NCBI GenBank assembly: GCA_964473255.1
Contig: CAYYOT010000011.1
Span: forward strand, 1-64,000
From: Kuafuiihalomonas sp964473255
Lineage (GTDB): Bacteria > Myxococcota > Kuafuiibacteriia > Kuafuiibacteriales > Kuafuiibacteriaceae
Direction: 5' to 3'
Length of the DNA stretch: 64,000 bases
Every line of letters begins with the position of its first letter. The stretch's first letter is position 1. The notes beneath the pieces are model-generated. The model worked only from the letters and a program-made list of their open reading frames with translations, searched no databases and was not told the origin of the DNA. The position numbers and the translations under genes are program-made. Of the stretch, positions 56,927 to 64,000 are shown piece after piece.

Positions 56927-58633
56927 ATGAGGGGGGGACTAGCGGTCGCGGCCGGCCTGGCCGGTGCGCTCGTGCTCTCTTTCGCGGTTCCTTCACGAGC
57001 CCAGGATGGAGCGAACGTCGAGCAGTTCGAGCCGCGTCCGCTGGGATTCGTAGGGCTCGGGCGTTCGGACACGTTGACGTGGGGCGAGTGGGCGGTCGGC
57101 GGCTACGTCCACTATTCGCACAACCAACTGGTGCTTTTTGCGGACCGACTGCAGGTCGGAGAGATCGTAAGCCATCGGCTGAGTCTCGACCTGCTCGGTA
57201 CGATGGGTCTTCTCCGTTGGCTCGAGGCTCAGGTCGCGCTCCCGGTCACGCTCTACCAATCGGGCGACGACGACCTGCCCACCGGCGAGCTGACGACCGC
57301 GGGGCTGCGGGACCTCCGCCTCAGCGTCAAGGCATCGATCCTCTCGGTCGCGCGACGCCAGCCCTTCGGCCTGGGGCTCCGGTTGGATCTCAGTCTTCCG
57401 ACCGGTGACCCCGATGCCTTCCTCGGGGATGGCAGTGTGACCTTTGCGCCCACGCTGGTCATCGACCGAACCTTCGCCTGGCTGTGGGGCGTCTCCTTTC
57501 TCGGGTCGATCGCGCCTCGCATTCGGTCGGATGCACAGGTCGGCAGCGTAGAGCTGGCCAGTGAGCTCGACTACCGCCTGGGCGCCGCCATGGGGCTGCC
57601 GCCGATCGGCCCGTTCGCCTGGCGCGGGTTCTTCGAGCTGCAGGGTCGAACGAAGATCGACGAGCCTTTCCAGGACGTGGCGCAGTCTCCGCTGAACCTC
57701 CGCGTGGGACTCCAGGCCGAGTGGGGCAAGAGCGCCTCGTCCCGCTGGCATACGGCGGCAGGAACGTCCTTCGGAGCGACCCAGGGGTATGGCGCACCCG
57801 ACGTCCACGTGTTCGCCGGCGCGGTCTATGCCCACCTGCTCACCGATCGCGATGGCGACGGCATTCTGGACCGAGACGATGCCTGTCCCGATGAACCCGA
57901 GGACTTCGACGGCTACCAGGACGCGGATGGCTGCCCAGAAGTGGATGCGGACCGGGATGGGATCCCGGACGAGACCGACGCTTGCCCTCTCGAGCCCGAA
58001 GACGCCGACGCCTTCGAGGATGACGATGGCTGCCCCGACCCGGACAACGACCGCGACGGCATTCCCGATACGCTGGACGCCTGTCCGCTGGAGCCGGAAG
58101 ACCTCGACGGCTTCGACGACGAGGACGGATGCCGCGAAGAAGACACGGACCGCGACGGCATTCCCGATCATCTCGACGCGTGCCCCGACGAGCGAGAGGT
58201 GATCAATGGCTTCGAGGACGACGACGGGTGTCCGGACGAAGGCGAAATCCAGGTGGAAGTGACGTCGGAGAAGGTGAAGATCGACTCCAAGATCGCCTTC
58301 GGCTTCGATACCGCCGAGATCGCTCCGTCGAGCTACTCGCTCCTCGACCAGATCGCCCTGACCATCAAGGCCAATCCCCAGCTCGCGCGGATCCGGGTCG
58401 AGGGCCACACCGACGAGCGGGGGCCAGCCGACTACAATCAACGACTATCTCAGGCCCGAGCGGAAGCCGTCTTGGCGTATCTTGTAAGGAAGGGGGTCTC
58501 CGCCCGCCGGCTCGTGGCCGTAGGCTACGGCGAGGAGCTCCCGCTGGTCATGGGGCAGGACGAAGAGGCGTTCTCGAAGAACCGGCGCGTCGAGTTCACG
58601 ATCCTCGGAAGCGACGAGTCACCAGGAAGGTGA
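56927..58633 (+). CDS. OmpA-family protein with beta-barrel and thrombospondin type 3 repeats
   Basis: A ~568-residue envelope protein. Signal peptide GLAGALVLSFAVPSRAQ; a predicted beta-barrel (~30-300); four Asp-rich thrombospondin type 3 repeats; and a C-terminal OmpA domain (IAFGFDTAEIAPSSYSLL, then RVEGHTDERGPADYNQRLS) that binds peptidoglycan. Calcium bound by the repeats should stiffen the tether between barrel and cell wall. The start is uncertain. ATG 56927 leaves 104 bp for the divergent promoters, whereas ATG 56858 leaves only 35. Confidence 0.88.
   Translation: MRGGLAVAAGLAGALVLSFAVPSRAQDGANVEQFEPRPLGFVGLGRSDTLTWGEWAVGGYVHYSHNQLVLFADRLQVGEIVSHRLSLDLLGTMGLLRWLEAQVALPVTLYQSGDDDLPTGELTTAGLRDLRLSVKASILSVARRQPFGLGLRLDLSLPTGDPDAFLGDGSVTFAPTLVIDRTFAWLWGVSFLGSIAPRIRSDAQVGSVELASELDYRLGAAMGLPPIGPFAWRGFFELQGRTKIDEPFQDVAQSPLNLRVGLQAEWGKSASSRWHTAAGTSFGATQGYGAPDVHVFAGAVYAHLLTDRDGDGILDRDDACPDEPEDFDGYQDADGCPEVDADRDGIPDETDACPLEPEDADAFEDDDGCPDPDNDRDGIPDTLDACPLEPEDLDGFDDEDGCREEDTDRDGIPDHLDACPDEREVINGFEDDDGCPDEGEIQVEVTSEKVKIDSKIAFGFDTAEIAPSSYSLLDQIALTIKANPQLARIRVEGHTDERGPADYNQRLSQARAEAVLAYLVRKGVSARRLVAVGYGEELPLVMGQDEEAFSKNRRVEFTILGSDESPGR
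57845..58246 (+). repeat. Four tandem thrombospondin type 3 repeats (33-35 codons each)
   Basis: Units at 57845-57949, 57950-58048, 58049-58147 and 58148-58246. Each starts DRDG and carries DACP, then a GCP or GCR. The last three units are exactly 99 bp. GACCGCGACGGCATTCCCGA recurs exactly in units three and four, suggesting recent duplication. Confidence 0.85.
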
Positions 58634-58678
58634 TTTCCGACTCGACGGCATCCTTCGAAAGAAGCTAGCCCTCGCTCG

Positions 58679-59740
58679 ATGGCGTCCGGCCTCTCCGCGC
58701 TGACCAGCTTGGCGATCGGGCCTCATCGACTGCCCCGCCCGATCATCTTGGCGCCGATGGCGGGCGTATCCGAGAGCCCCTACCGAATCATGGCACTCGA
58801 TGCCGGTGCGGGTTTGGCCCCGACGGAGCTGGTGAGTGCCAAGGGCCTCGAGTATCGGAATGCACGTACCGAGGGCTACCTCCGCCACGACCCGCAGCGA
58901 GAGCCGCTCCTCTCCGTCCAAATCTACGGCGGCGACCCTACCGCCATGGCCCGAGCGGCCGAGCTCGCCGCCGAGCGCGGGGCCCGGATTGTCGACGTGA
59001 ACATGGGTTGTCCCGTGAAGAAGGTTACCCGCAGCACGGCGGGCTCGGCCTTGATGACCGTGCCCGAGCGCGCGGCGGCCGTGGTGGCCGCGATGGTGCG
59101 GGCGGTCGGTCCCGCGGTCCCCGTGACCGCCAAGATTCGGGCGGGCTGGGATGAGGATAACCGCAACGCTCCCGAATTCGGTCGTCGACTCGAGGACGCC
59201 GGAGTGGCGGCCATCGCCATCCATCCCCGGACGCGAAGCCAAGGCTACACTGGCCGTGCCGACTGGGGCATGATCCGAGCGCTCAAAGAAGCCGTGACCT
59301 CGGTGCCGATCATCGCGAACGGCGATATCACGTCGGCGGCGGACGCCGACCGCGTGGTCGTGGAGACCGCCTGTGACGGTGTCATGGTCGGGCGCGCCGC
59401 CTTGGGCAACCCTTGGATTTTCGAGCTCCTGGCTGCCCACTACGACCAGCGGCCGGAGCCTGCACCCCCCACGCCGAGCCAGCGGGTGACGACGGTGCTC
59501 CACCACCTGCGGGCCCTGATTCATCATCACGGAGATGAGCTTCGTGCGATTCGCAAGTTCCGCCAGCACCTGGCGTGGTACAGCCGGGGGGTTCGCGAAG
59601 GGGCGCGCTTTCGCGAGCGGGTGATGGAGCTCGAGGACCGACGGGAAGTCGAGGACGCCATCGAGGGTTTCTTTGGCGGAGTCGAATCGGTGGACCTAGC
59701 CGAGGCTCCGATCTACGACGCCCGTGCCGCACTCGGCTGA
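58679..59740 (+). CDS. dusB: tRNA-dihydrouridine synthase (DusB-type)
   Basis: A 353-residue FMN enzyme that reduces uridines in the tRNA D-loop with NADPH. The TIM barrel opens LAPMAGVSESPYRIMALDAG. The catalytic Cys lies in NMGCPVKKVTRSTAGSAL. AKIRAGWDE, IAIHPRTRSQGYTGRADW and GVMVGRAALGNPWIF are further family motifs. The C-terminal helical tRNA-binding domain is present. ATG 58679 is used. The ferredoxin gene follows after six bases. Confidence 0.93.
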   Translation: MASGLSALTSLAIGPHRLPRPIILAPMAGVSESPYRIMALDAGAGLAPTELVSAKGLEYRNARTEGYLRHDPQREPLLSVQIYGGDPTAMARAAELAAERGARIVDVNMGCPVKKVTRSTAGSALMTVPERAAAVVAAMVRAVGPAVPVTAKIRAGWDEDNRNAPEFGRRLEDAGVAAIAIHPRTRSQGYTGRADWGMIRALKEAVTSVPIIANGDITSAADADRVVVETACDGVMVGRAALGNPWIFELLAAHYDQRPEPAPPTPSQRVTTVLHHLRALIHHHGDELRAIRKFRQHLAWYSRGVREGARFRERVMELEDRREVEDAIEGFFGGVESVDLAEAPIYDARAALG

Positions 59741-59746
59741 CTGCAG

Positions 59747-60148
59747 ATGCCCAAGGTCACGTTCAAGAAGAACCGCCTCCTGAAGGAAGACCTCGTCGTG
59801 GACGCCGAGGCGGGCGAGACGCTCCTGCAGGTGGCAGCCGAGCGGGGCATTCCGGTTGGTTCGAACTGCGGCGGGGTTTGCGGGTGCAGCACGTGTCACG
59901 TGTACGTGGTCAAAGGCTTCGATTCGCTCGACGAGATGGACGACCCCGAGGCGGACCGTCTCGATCTCGCCTTCGACGTCAAGCTCAACAGCCGGCTGGG
60001 CTGCCAAGCCGAAGTCACGTCCGAGGATCTCGTCGTCGACATCAGCGAGGAGAGTCTGAAAGCATACTTCGACGAGAATCCGGACATTCGCCGGCACTTC
60101 GAAGAGACCGGCGAGTTCAGGTTCGTACCCCACGGTCATCACCACTAG
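59747..60148 (+). CDS. fdx: 2Fe-2S ferredoxin (adrenodoxin/ISC type)
   Basis: A 133-residue electron carrier. Cluster ligands follow C-x5-C-x2-C in NCGGVCGCSTCHVYV, with the fourth Cys in SRLGCQAEV, as in ISC-type ferredoxins. The C-terminal extension of ~30 residues (YFDENPDIRRHFEETGEF) with a His tail (HGHHH) is unusual. Six bases after dusB on the same strand. Its stop TAG overlaps the stop of the convergent FAD oxidoreductase (CTAG). It may reduce Fe-S assembly enzymes or DusB; not shown. Confidence 0.9.
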   Translation: MPKVTFKKNRLLKEDLVVDAEAGETLLQVAAERGIPVGSNCGGVCGCSTCHVYVVKGFDSLDEMDDPEADRLDLAFDVKLNSRLGCQAEVTSEDLVVDISEESLKAYFDENPDIRRHFEETGEFRFVPHGHHH

Positions 60149-61755
60149 CCGCCTGCAGCGCAAAGCAGCAGACCGTGAGCAACCCGCAGCCCATCGAGGG
60201 CCGCGCTCATGATTCCGCCCGCATGCCCGGGCCCTTCACCGGCCACGTAGACCCCGCAAAGTCCGGCGACCTCTTTCGAGTCCGGGTGCCGCGGTACTCG
60301 GACCGGCGAAGACGTGCGGGACTCGACGCCCACGAGGTTCGCCTCCGCTGACGCGTAGCCGCGAACGCGACGGTCGAATTGGCGCAGGGCGCTTCGCAGG
60401 GCTTCGGTGGTGGCCGGCGGAAGCAGCTCGTCGAGGTTGGCCGACGTCAGCCCGGGCCGAAAATGACTGGGAGCCAAACGCCCCGATGCCCGCCTGGCCA
60501 AGAAGTCGTCGACCCGGGTGGCGGGCGCGCGGTAGCGGCCCCCGCCCAGTCGGTAGGCGGTCCGCTCCAAATGCTGCTGGAACCGGACTCCGGCCAGGGC
60601 GTCATGGCCGAAGCCCCACGACTCGAAGTCGGCGGGCGTGACTTGAACGACGACGCCGGAATTCGCATAGGCCGAACCTCGCTTGGCTGACGACATGCCG
60701 TTGACCACGACGGTCTCGGGTTCGGTCGCGGTCGGTACGATCATGCCACCGGGGCACATGCAGAACGAGTACACGCCGCGCCCGTCCTCGGTATGGGTCA
60801 GGCGGTAATCGGCGGGAGGAAGCGTCGGGGGGCGTGGACCGGAGCGGTGGTACTGAGCCTCGTCGATCAGGCGCTGAGGATGTTCGGCGCGAACGCCGAC
60901 CGCGAAGGGCTTGGCTTCGATGTCCACGCCCTTCGCGATCAGGAGTTCGAACATATCCCGGGCGGAGTGACCGGTCGCCAGGACCGCCGCGCGACACTCC
61001 AGGACGCCGCCGGGCTCGAGCTCGACAGCGTAGAGCCGACCCGAACGAAAATGAAGGTCCACGACGCGATGCCCGTAGCGGAGCTCGACGCCCCGTTCCA
61101 CGAGCGACGCCCGGATCGACTTCAGGATCCGATAGAGCCGGTCGGTTCCCACGTGGGGCTTGGCCTCGACCAAGATCCGCTCTGGCCCCCCCATCTGGAC
61201 GAGTTTCGACAGGACCTCCTCTCGCGTCGGGTCTTTCTTCCGGCAGGTCAGCTTGCCGTCGCTATAGGTCCCGGCTCCGCCCTCGCCAAAGCAGAGGTTC
61301 GACTCAGGATCGAGTTCGCCGCGACCTCGGAACCGTCCGAAATCCCGGCTGCGTTCCTCGACCGCCTTCCCTCGCTCCACCAGGATGACGTGAGCACCGT
61401 GCTCCACGAGGTGCAGGGCGGCAAAGAGGCCAGCGGGCCCGGCTCCGACCACCACGATCGGACCCTGGTCCCGCGTGGTTCGCGGGGATTCGATGGGACG
61501 CGGCGACTCGGGGGCCGCGGTGGTCGCGTTCAGCACGCGTTTCGGCAGCGCCTCGGGAAGCTCGGCTTCAGCCGTGACCCGCCACATCGGGACGCGCTGG
61601 CTCCGGCGCGCGTCCAGGGTGCGGCGCACCAGACGCGAGGAGCGGATGGAATCTTGGGGGATGCCGAGAGCGTCGGCCACAGCGGCGCTCAGGTCGGAAC
61701 CCGACTCCGGGATGCCGCGGTGATGCGGGTGGGCATACTCGAGTCGCCTCAGCAC
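60145..61755 (-). CDS. FAD-dependent oxidoreductase of the COG2509 type
   Basis: A 536-residue flavoprotein starting at GTG 61755 (MLRRLEYAHPHHRGIPES), where related proteins begin. A ~90-residue N-terminal domain precedes the Rossmann FAD site (IVVVGAGPAGLFAALHLVEH). NLCFGEGGAGTYSDGKLTC and VYVAGEGPGHAGGIMSAALDG are the family's other FAD-contact regions. Substrate unknown. It converges on the ferredoxin gene; a direct electron link is speculative. Confidence 0.85.
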   Translation of the reverse strand: MLRRLEYAHPHHRGIPESGSDLSAAVADALGIPQDSIRSSRLVRRTLDARRSQRVPMWRVTAEAELPEALPKRVLNATTAAPESPRPIESPRTTRDQGPIVVVGAGPAGLFAALHLVEHGAHVILVERGKAVEERSRDFGRFRGRGELDPESNLCFGEGGAGTYSDGKLTCRKKDPTREEVLSKLVQMGGPERILVEAKPHVGTDRLYRILKSIRASLVERGVELRYGHRVVDLHFRSGRLYAVELEPGGVLECRAAVLATGHSARDMFELLIAKGVDIEAKPFAVGVRAEHPQRLIDEAQYHRSGPRPPTLPPADYRLTHTEDGRGVYSFCMCPGGMIVPTATEPETVVVNGMSSAKRGSAYANSGVVVQVTPADFESWGFGHDALAGVRFQQHLERTAYRLGGGRYRAPATRVDDFLARRASGRLAPSHFRPGLTSANLDELLPPATTEALRSALRQFDRRVRGYASAEANLVGVESRTSSPVRVPRHPDSKEVAGLCGVYVAGEGPGHAGGIMSAALDGLRVAHGLLLCAAGG

Positions 61756-61827
61756 GGTCGCCGGCCACACAAGTCCAATCGAGCCGGCTTGTCGACATGA
61801 CTGCGAAGGAATGTACGCCCCATCCGA

Positions 61828-61845
61828 TGCGTACACATGTTCGCA
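61828..61845. promoter_or_regulatory. 18-bp palindrome resembling a Gram-positive-type LexA box
   Basis: TGCGTACACATGTTCGCA reads TGCG-n-ACA-nn-TGT-n-CGCA, symmetric in 14 of 18 bases. Its core differs at one base from the CGAAC-n4-GTTCG pattern bound by LexA/DinR in Bacillus. It lies 73 bp upstream of the FAD oxidoreductase start and 98 bp upstream of the 68-residue gene. A second, weaker inverted pair, ACGCCCC (61815-61821) and GGGGCGT (61851-61857), encloses it. Confidence 0.4.
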
Positions 61846-61921
61846 CCTACGGGGCGTTTACACAGATGACCGTTCAGTCGGATCCGAAAAGCTCAGTCAT
61901 TTCTGGCGCGATACCTCGGTA

Positions 61922-61941
61922 CGGGACTTGTTAGGGTCCCG
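61922..61941 (+). promoter_or_regulatory. Leader hairpin before the 68-residue gene
   Basis: CGGGAC (61922-61927) pairs with GTCCCG (61936-61941) around an eight-base loop containing TAGG. It ends two bases before ATG 61944. The weak Shine-Dalgarno sits in the loop, so folding could modulate translation. Short and not conserved evidence. Confidence 0.3.
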
Positions 61942-61943
61942 AC

Positions 61944-62150
61944 ATGCATCTTGCCGCCGACAACGGTGTCCACGCTGCCAAAACCCAAGGAGACGCCCGA
62001 ACCGCCCGAATCTTGGCGCGCTCCATCTACAAGGACATGCGCTCCTACGGGATTCCCCAGGAGAAGATCCTCGAAGTGGCCTCCGAGCTGATCGGGCTCG
62101 TGACCGCCGAGATGAGCACCGACGACCTCGAGCCACCGAACTTCGGCTGA
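61944..62150 (+). CDS. 68-residue protein, function unknown
   Basis: A small, mostly helical protein (MHLAADNGVHAAKTQGDARTA, then YKDMRSYGIPQEKILEVASE) with no membrane segment and no motif I recognise. Evidence that it is real: a clean ATG, coding-like codon use, and placement in its own intercistronic interval behind a palindrome and a hairpin. It is divergent from the FAD oxidoreductase and 63 bp before the rhomboid gene. Confidence 0.6.
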   Translation: MHLAADNGVHAAKTQGDARTARILARSIYKDMRSYGIPQEKILEVASELIGLVTAEMSTDDLEPPNFG

Positions 62151-62213
62151 GCCGATGCCCTTCGAACGACGAGACTAGTTGCGACAGCCGCTCGTCGGGC
62201 CAAAGATCCGCGG

Positions 62214-63239
62214 GTGCTTCCGTCGGGAGAAGGCGAAATCTTTTCCGAGCCCTGGGCCGCCGTCGTTCAGGCTTCGACGCCGCAGAGCGCCGAGGAGCTG
62301 ATCGCTCGGCTGGAAGCCAGCGGCATCCCGGCGATGCGGGACCGTGACCTTCCCGGACACTGGGTTGGACGCTCGGAGCGCGTTCTCGTGCTCGTCCCCA
62401 GCCATCTCCGGATCGACGCCGAGCGCGTCCTCGGCGCCCGCCCCGAGCGGCCCCCGCCCCCCAAGGCTTTTGTCGGTCCAGACTGGTCGGCGGTCGAACC
62501 CACCGACGTCTCAGTCCCCATTCCGGAGGCCATCGAGCTGCCGGAGGCATCGGCGAGGGTGCGCAGCTGGTGGCCGGGAGCCGCGCTGGCGGCGGTGGCC
62601 ATCGGTCTGGCCATTCAGGTCGCCTTCGACCGCATCGGCGGCCTTGACAGTTCGACCGCGATGTTGGCCGCGACATCCACCGCCTGGGACGAGCCCTATC
62701 GTTGGCTGACCGCGGGTTTCGTTCACGGTTCCGATGCCCATGCGATCGGCAATGCACTGTTCGCGATCGTGATCAGCTGGGCGACCTTCCAAACTCACGG
62801 ACTCGGTGCGACGGCGTTCGTTTGGCTCGTTTCATCGGCGGCCGGGATCCTCGCTCAGACCTGGCTCCACCCGGGGGTGATGGTTCTGGGCGCGAGCGCA
62901 GGAAACTTCGGTCTGCTCGGCTTGTGGGCCCACGGCCAGTGGCAGCGGGCCCGACGTCGTCTTCTCCCACGGCGCGACCGTTTGGTGGTGCTCGGTGTCC
63001 TACTCCTGCTGCTGCCGGGAGCTCTGACCCCATTCACGACTCGCGGCGAACCGGTGGCCGTTTGGGCCCACGTGATCGGCTTCGCGGTCGGGGCTGCCGG
63101 CGGATGGGTCTTTCCGCGCCATGCAACCGGCGATGAGCGATCGAGATACGTGCGACGTTCCGCGCGTGCGGGCGCGATCGCCGTCGTGCTGTGTATGGCG
63201 GCTTTCGCGACGGGGTTAGGGAAGCTCGTCGGTACGTGA
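62214..63239 (+). CDS. Rhomboid intramembrane protease with N-terminal DUF2007-like domain
   Basis: A 341-residue inner-membrane serine protease starting at GTG. Residues ~8-75 (AAVVQASTPQSAEELIARLE) resemble the cytoplasmic DUF2007 domain. About six membrane helices follow. HAIGNALF supplies the oxyanion His/Asn, GASAGNFGLLG the catalytic Ser228, and AHVIGFAVGA the catalytic His. The usual GxSG motif is here GASA. The stop overlaps the next gene's start (GTGA). Confidence 0.85.
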   Translation: MLPSGEGEIFSEPWAAVVQASTPQSAEELIARLEASGIPAMRDRDLPGHWVGRSERVLVLVPSHLRIDAERVLGARPERPPPPKAFVGPDWSAVEPTDVSVPIPEAIELPEASARVRSWWPGAALAAVAIGLAIQVAFDRIGGLDSSTAMLAATSTAWDEPYRWLTAGFVHGSDAHAIGNALFAIVISWATFQTHGLGATAFVWLVSSAAGILAQTWLHPGVMVLGASAGNFGLLGLWAHGQWQRARRRLLPRRDRLVVLGVLLLLLPGALTPFTTRGEPVAVWAHVIGFAVGAAGGWVFPRHATGDERSRYVRRSARAGAIAVVLCMAAFATGLGKLVGT

Positions 63240-63757
63240 GTCGCGTCGTTGGGCTCGGGCTCTCGGTCGCGGTTGGCTGTGGCTACGCGACGTCGGGACG
63301 CGTAGAGCCGCTCCCGGTTGCTTTGCACGTCGTCGACGAGGTTCGGGTCGATGTCGACGCGCCGATCCTCGTCGATGCCGCGCTCCGCCGATCGATCGCT
63401 CGCCGCCGCGACCTGACCGTCGTATCGTCGTCGTCGGCCGACGCTCGACTGGTGGTGCGGCTGCTGTCGGTCGACCATCGCTTCGCGCCCACTTCGGAGC
63501 CTCGGCTGCGGTCCCCGGAATATGAGATCCGGGTTCGCCTGTCCGGTCGTCTCGAGGGAAGCGAAGGTCGGGGTCCGGTCCGGGGGCCGATCGCGGCCGA
63601 GGGCCGGGCCACCTACATTGCTCGAGCGGGACCGCTCGAACGCTCCGACGGTGCGTATCGAACCTTCTTGGATGAGGCGGTGAATCGCGCCGTAGAGACC
63701 CTGCTCCTACGGGTAAGCTACGAGATCGACCCTCGGTTTACTTCGGGGGGCGAGTGA
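63236..63757 (+). CDS. LptE-like lipoprotein
   Basis: A 173-residue exported lipoprotein starting at GTG 63236, coupled to the rhomboid gene. Signal MSRVVGLGLSVAVGC then GYATSG, as in LptE proteins that plug the LptD barrel for lipopolysaccharide assembly. The body (LVDAALRRSIARRRDLTVVS, SPEYEIRVRLSGRLEG) matches the LptE layout of strand-helix-strand. LptD is not in the window, so the name is tentative. Confidence 0.55.
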   Translation: MSRVVGLGLSVAVGCGYATSGRVEPLPVALHVVDEVRVDVDAPILVDAALRRSIARRRDLTVVSSSSADARLVVRLLSVDHRFAPTSEPRLRSPEYEIRVRLSGRLEGSEGRGPVRGPIAAEGRATYIARAGPLERSDGAYRTFLDEAVNRAVETLLLRVSYEIDPRFTSGGE

Positions 63758-63770
63758 TTATCATCCCCCC

Positions 63771-64000
63771 ATGGGCATGTGGGACCGGATCACCTCTCAG
63801 TTCATCGAGATCATCGAGTTTCTCGACGACGACCACGAGACGCTGGTCTGGCGTTTCCCGGTACGCGGCCAGGAGATCAAGAACGGCGCGAAACTGATCG
63901 TGCGCGAAGGGCAGGCCGCCTGCTTCGTGAACGAAGGCAAGCTCGCCGATGTCTTCAGTCCGGGGACGTACACGCTGACTACGGAGAATCTGCCCATCTT
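63771..64000 (+). CDS. SPFH-domain protein, 3' end outside window
   Basis: The first 76 codons (MGMWDRITSQFIEIIEFLDD, WRFPVRGQEIKNGAKLIVRE, FVNEGKLADVFSPGTYTL) match bacterial SPFH proteins that some databases call virion core protein after a poxvirus relative. Members usually have a C-terminal zinc ribbon, not visible here. Role unknown. It follows the LptE-like gene after 13 bp. Confidence 0.85.
   Translation, partial: MGMWDRITSQFIEIIEFLDDDHETLVWRFPVRGQEIKNGAKLIVREGQAACFVNEGKLADVFSPGTYTLTTENLPI

Noticed and set aside
57845..58246. Regular repeats at 57.8-58.2 kb as a possible CRISPR array
   Set aside because: The repeat period is exactly 33 codons, in frame, with Asp-rich protein repeats and no spacers.
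56993..58441. 482-codon minus-strand frame opposite the OmpA gene
   Set aside because: The plus strand has signal peptide, TSP3 repeats and OmpA domain. The minus frame's repeats simply mirror those.
63771..64000. Virion core protein name as a sign of a prophage
   Set aside because: The name comes from SPFH-domain database labels; no integrase, capsid or terminase genes are present.

Overview
The window is one high-GC, gene-dense stretch from a Gram-negative bacterium. The gene set best fits the Myxococcota (former Deltaproteobacteria). It has a complete core type II secretion (T2SS) operon including gspN, paired ATP synthase b and b' subunits, DUF1501 and DUF1549-like secreted proteins, several very large FG-GAP or HYDIN-type lipoproteins with Pro-Asp-Ala linkers, and an OmpA protein with thrombospondin type 3 repeats. 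The phylum assignment is inference. A run of ten N at 12595-12604 shows the source is a draft or scaffolded assembly. I found no rRNA, tRNA, CRISPR array, insertion sequence or prophage, and no gap between genes exceeds 300 bp.

Layout. 1-9.2 kb, all minus strand: the start of atpA (cut by the window edge), atpH, atpF and atpF', then pmbA/tldE, a LOG-family protein, a secreted sugar dehydrogenase-cytochrome c fusion lipoprotein, and a POT peptide transporter. 9.4-16.7 kb: a HYDIN-repeat/von Willebrand A lipoprotein, the assembly gap, an FG-GAP-like lipoprotein, a MORN-repeat/beta-barrel protein and another predicted barrel. 16.7-20.9 kb: tldD coupled to a BtuF-like binding protein, an alpha/beta hydrolase and a family 2 glycosyltransferase. 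20.9-24.6 kb: a 1245-residue FG-GAP lipoprotein. 24.7-30.6 kb, plus strand: a five-gene, tightly overlapping operon of two CxxCH-bearing exported proteins, a small lipoprotein, a Tat-exported DUF1501 protein and an ASCH-like protein. This is the least understood locus in the window.

30.6-51.3 kb, minus strand: an unbroken block. It is gspC-D-E-F-G-H-I-J-K-L-M-N followed without a break by a ketol-acid reductoisomerase (ilvC-like), a DMT transporter, mltG, a DUF885 lipoprotein and a large MscS channel. Most junctions overlap (ATGA or TGATG), so many of these genes are probably co-transcribed and translationally coupled. The IlvC-like protein has valine where the family's active-site lysine is expected.

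51.5-64 kb: a SRAP DNA-repair protein; glmS and glmU (UDP-GlcNAc synthesis); a BamA/TamA-like barrel divergent from an OmpA/TSP3 protein; dusB; a 2Fe-2S ferredoxin converging on a COG2509-type FAD oxidoreductase; a 68-residue unknown behind a palindrome-bearing upstream region; a rhomboid protease coupled to an LptE-like lipoprotein; and the start of an SPFH-domain protein. Envelope building, protein secretion and cell-surface lipoproteins are the dominant themes.
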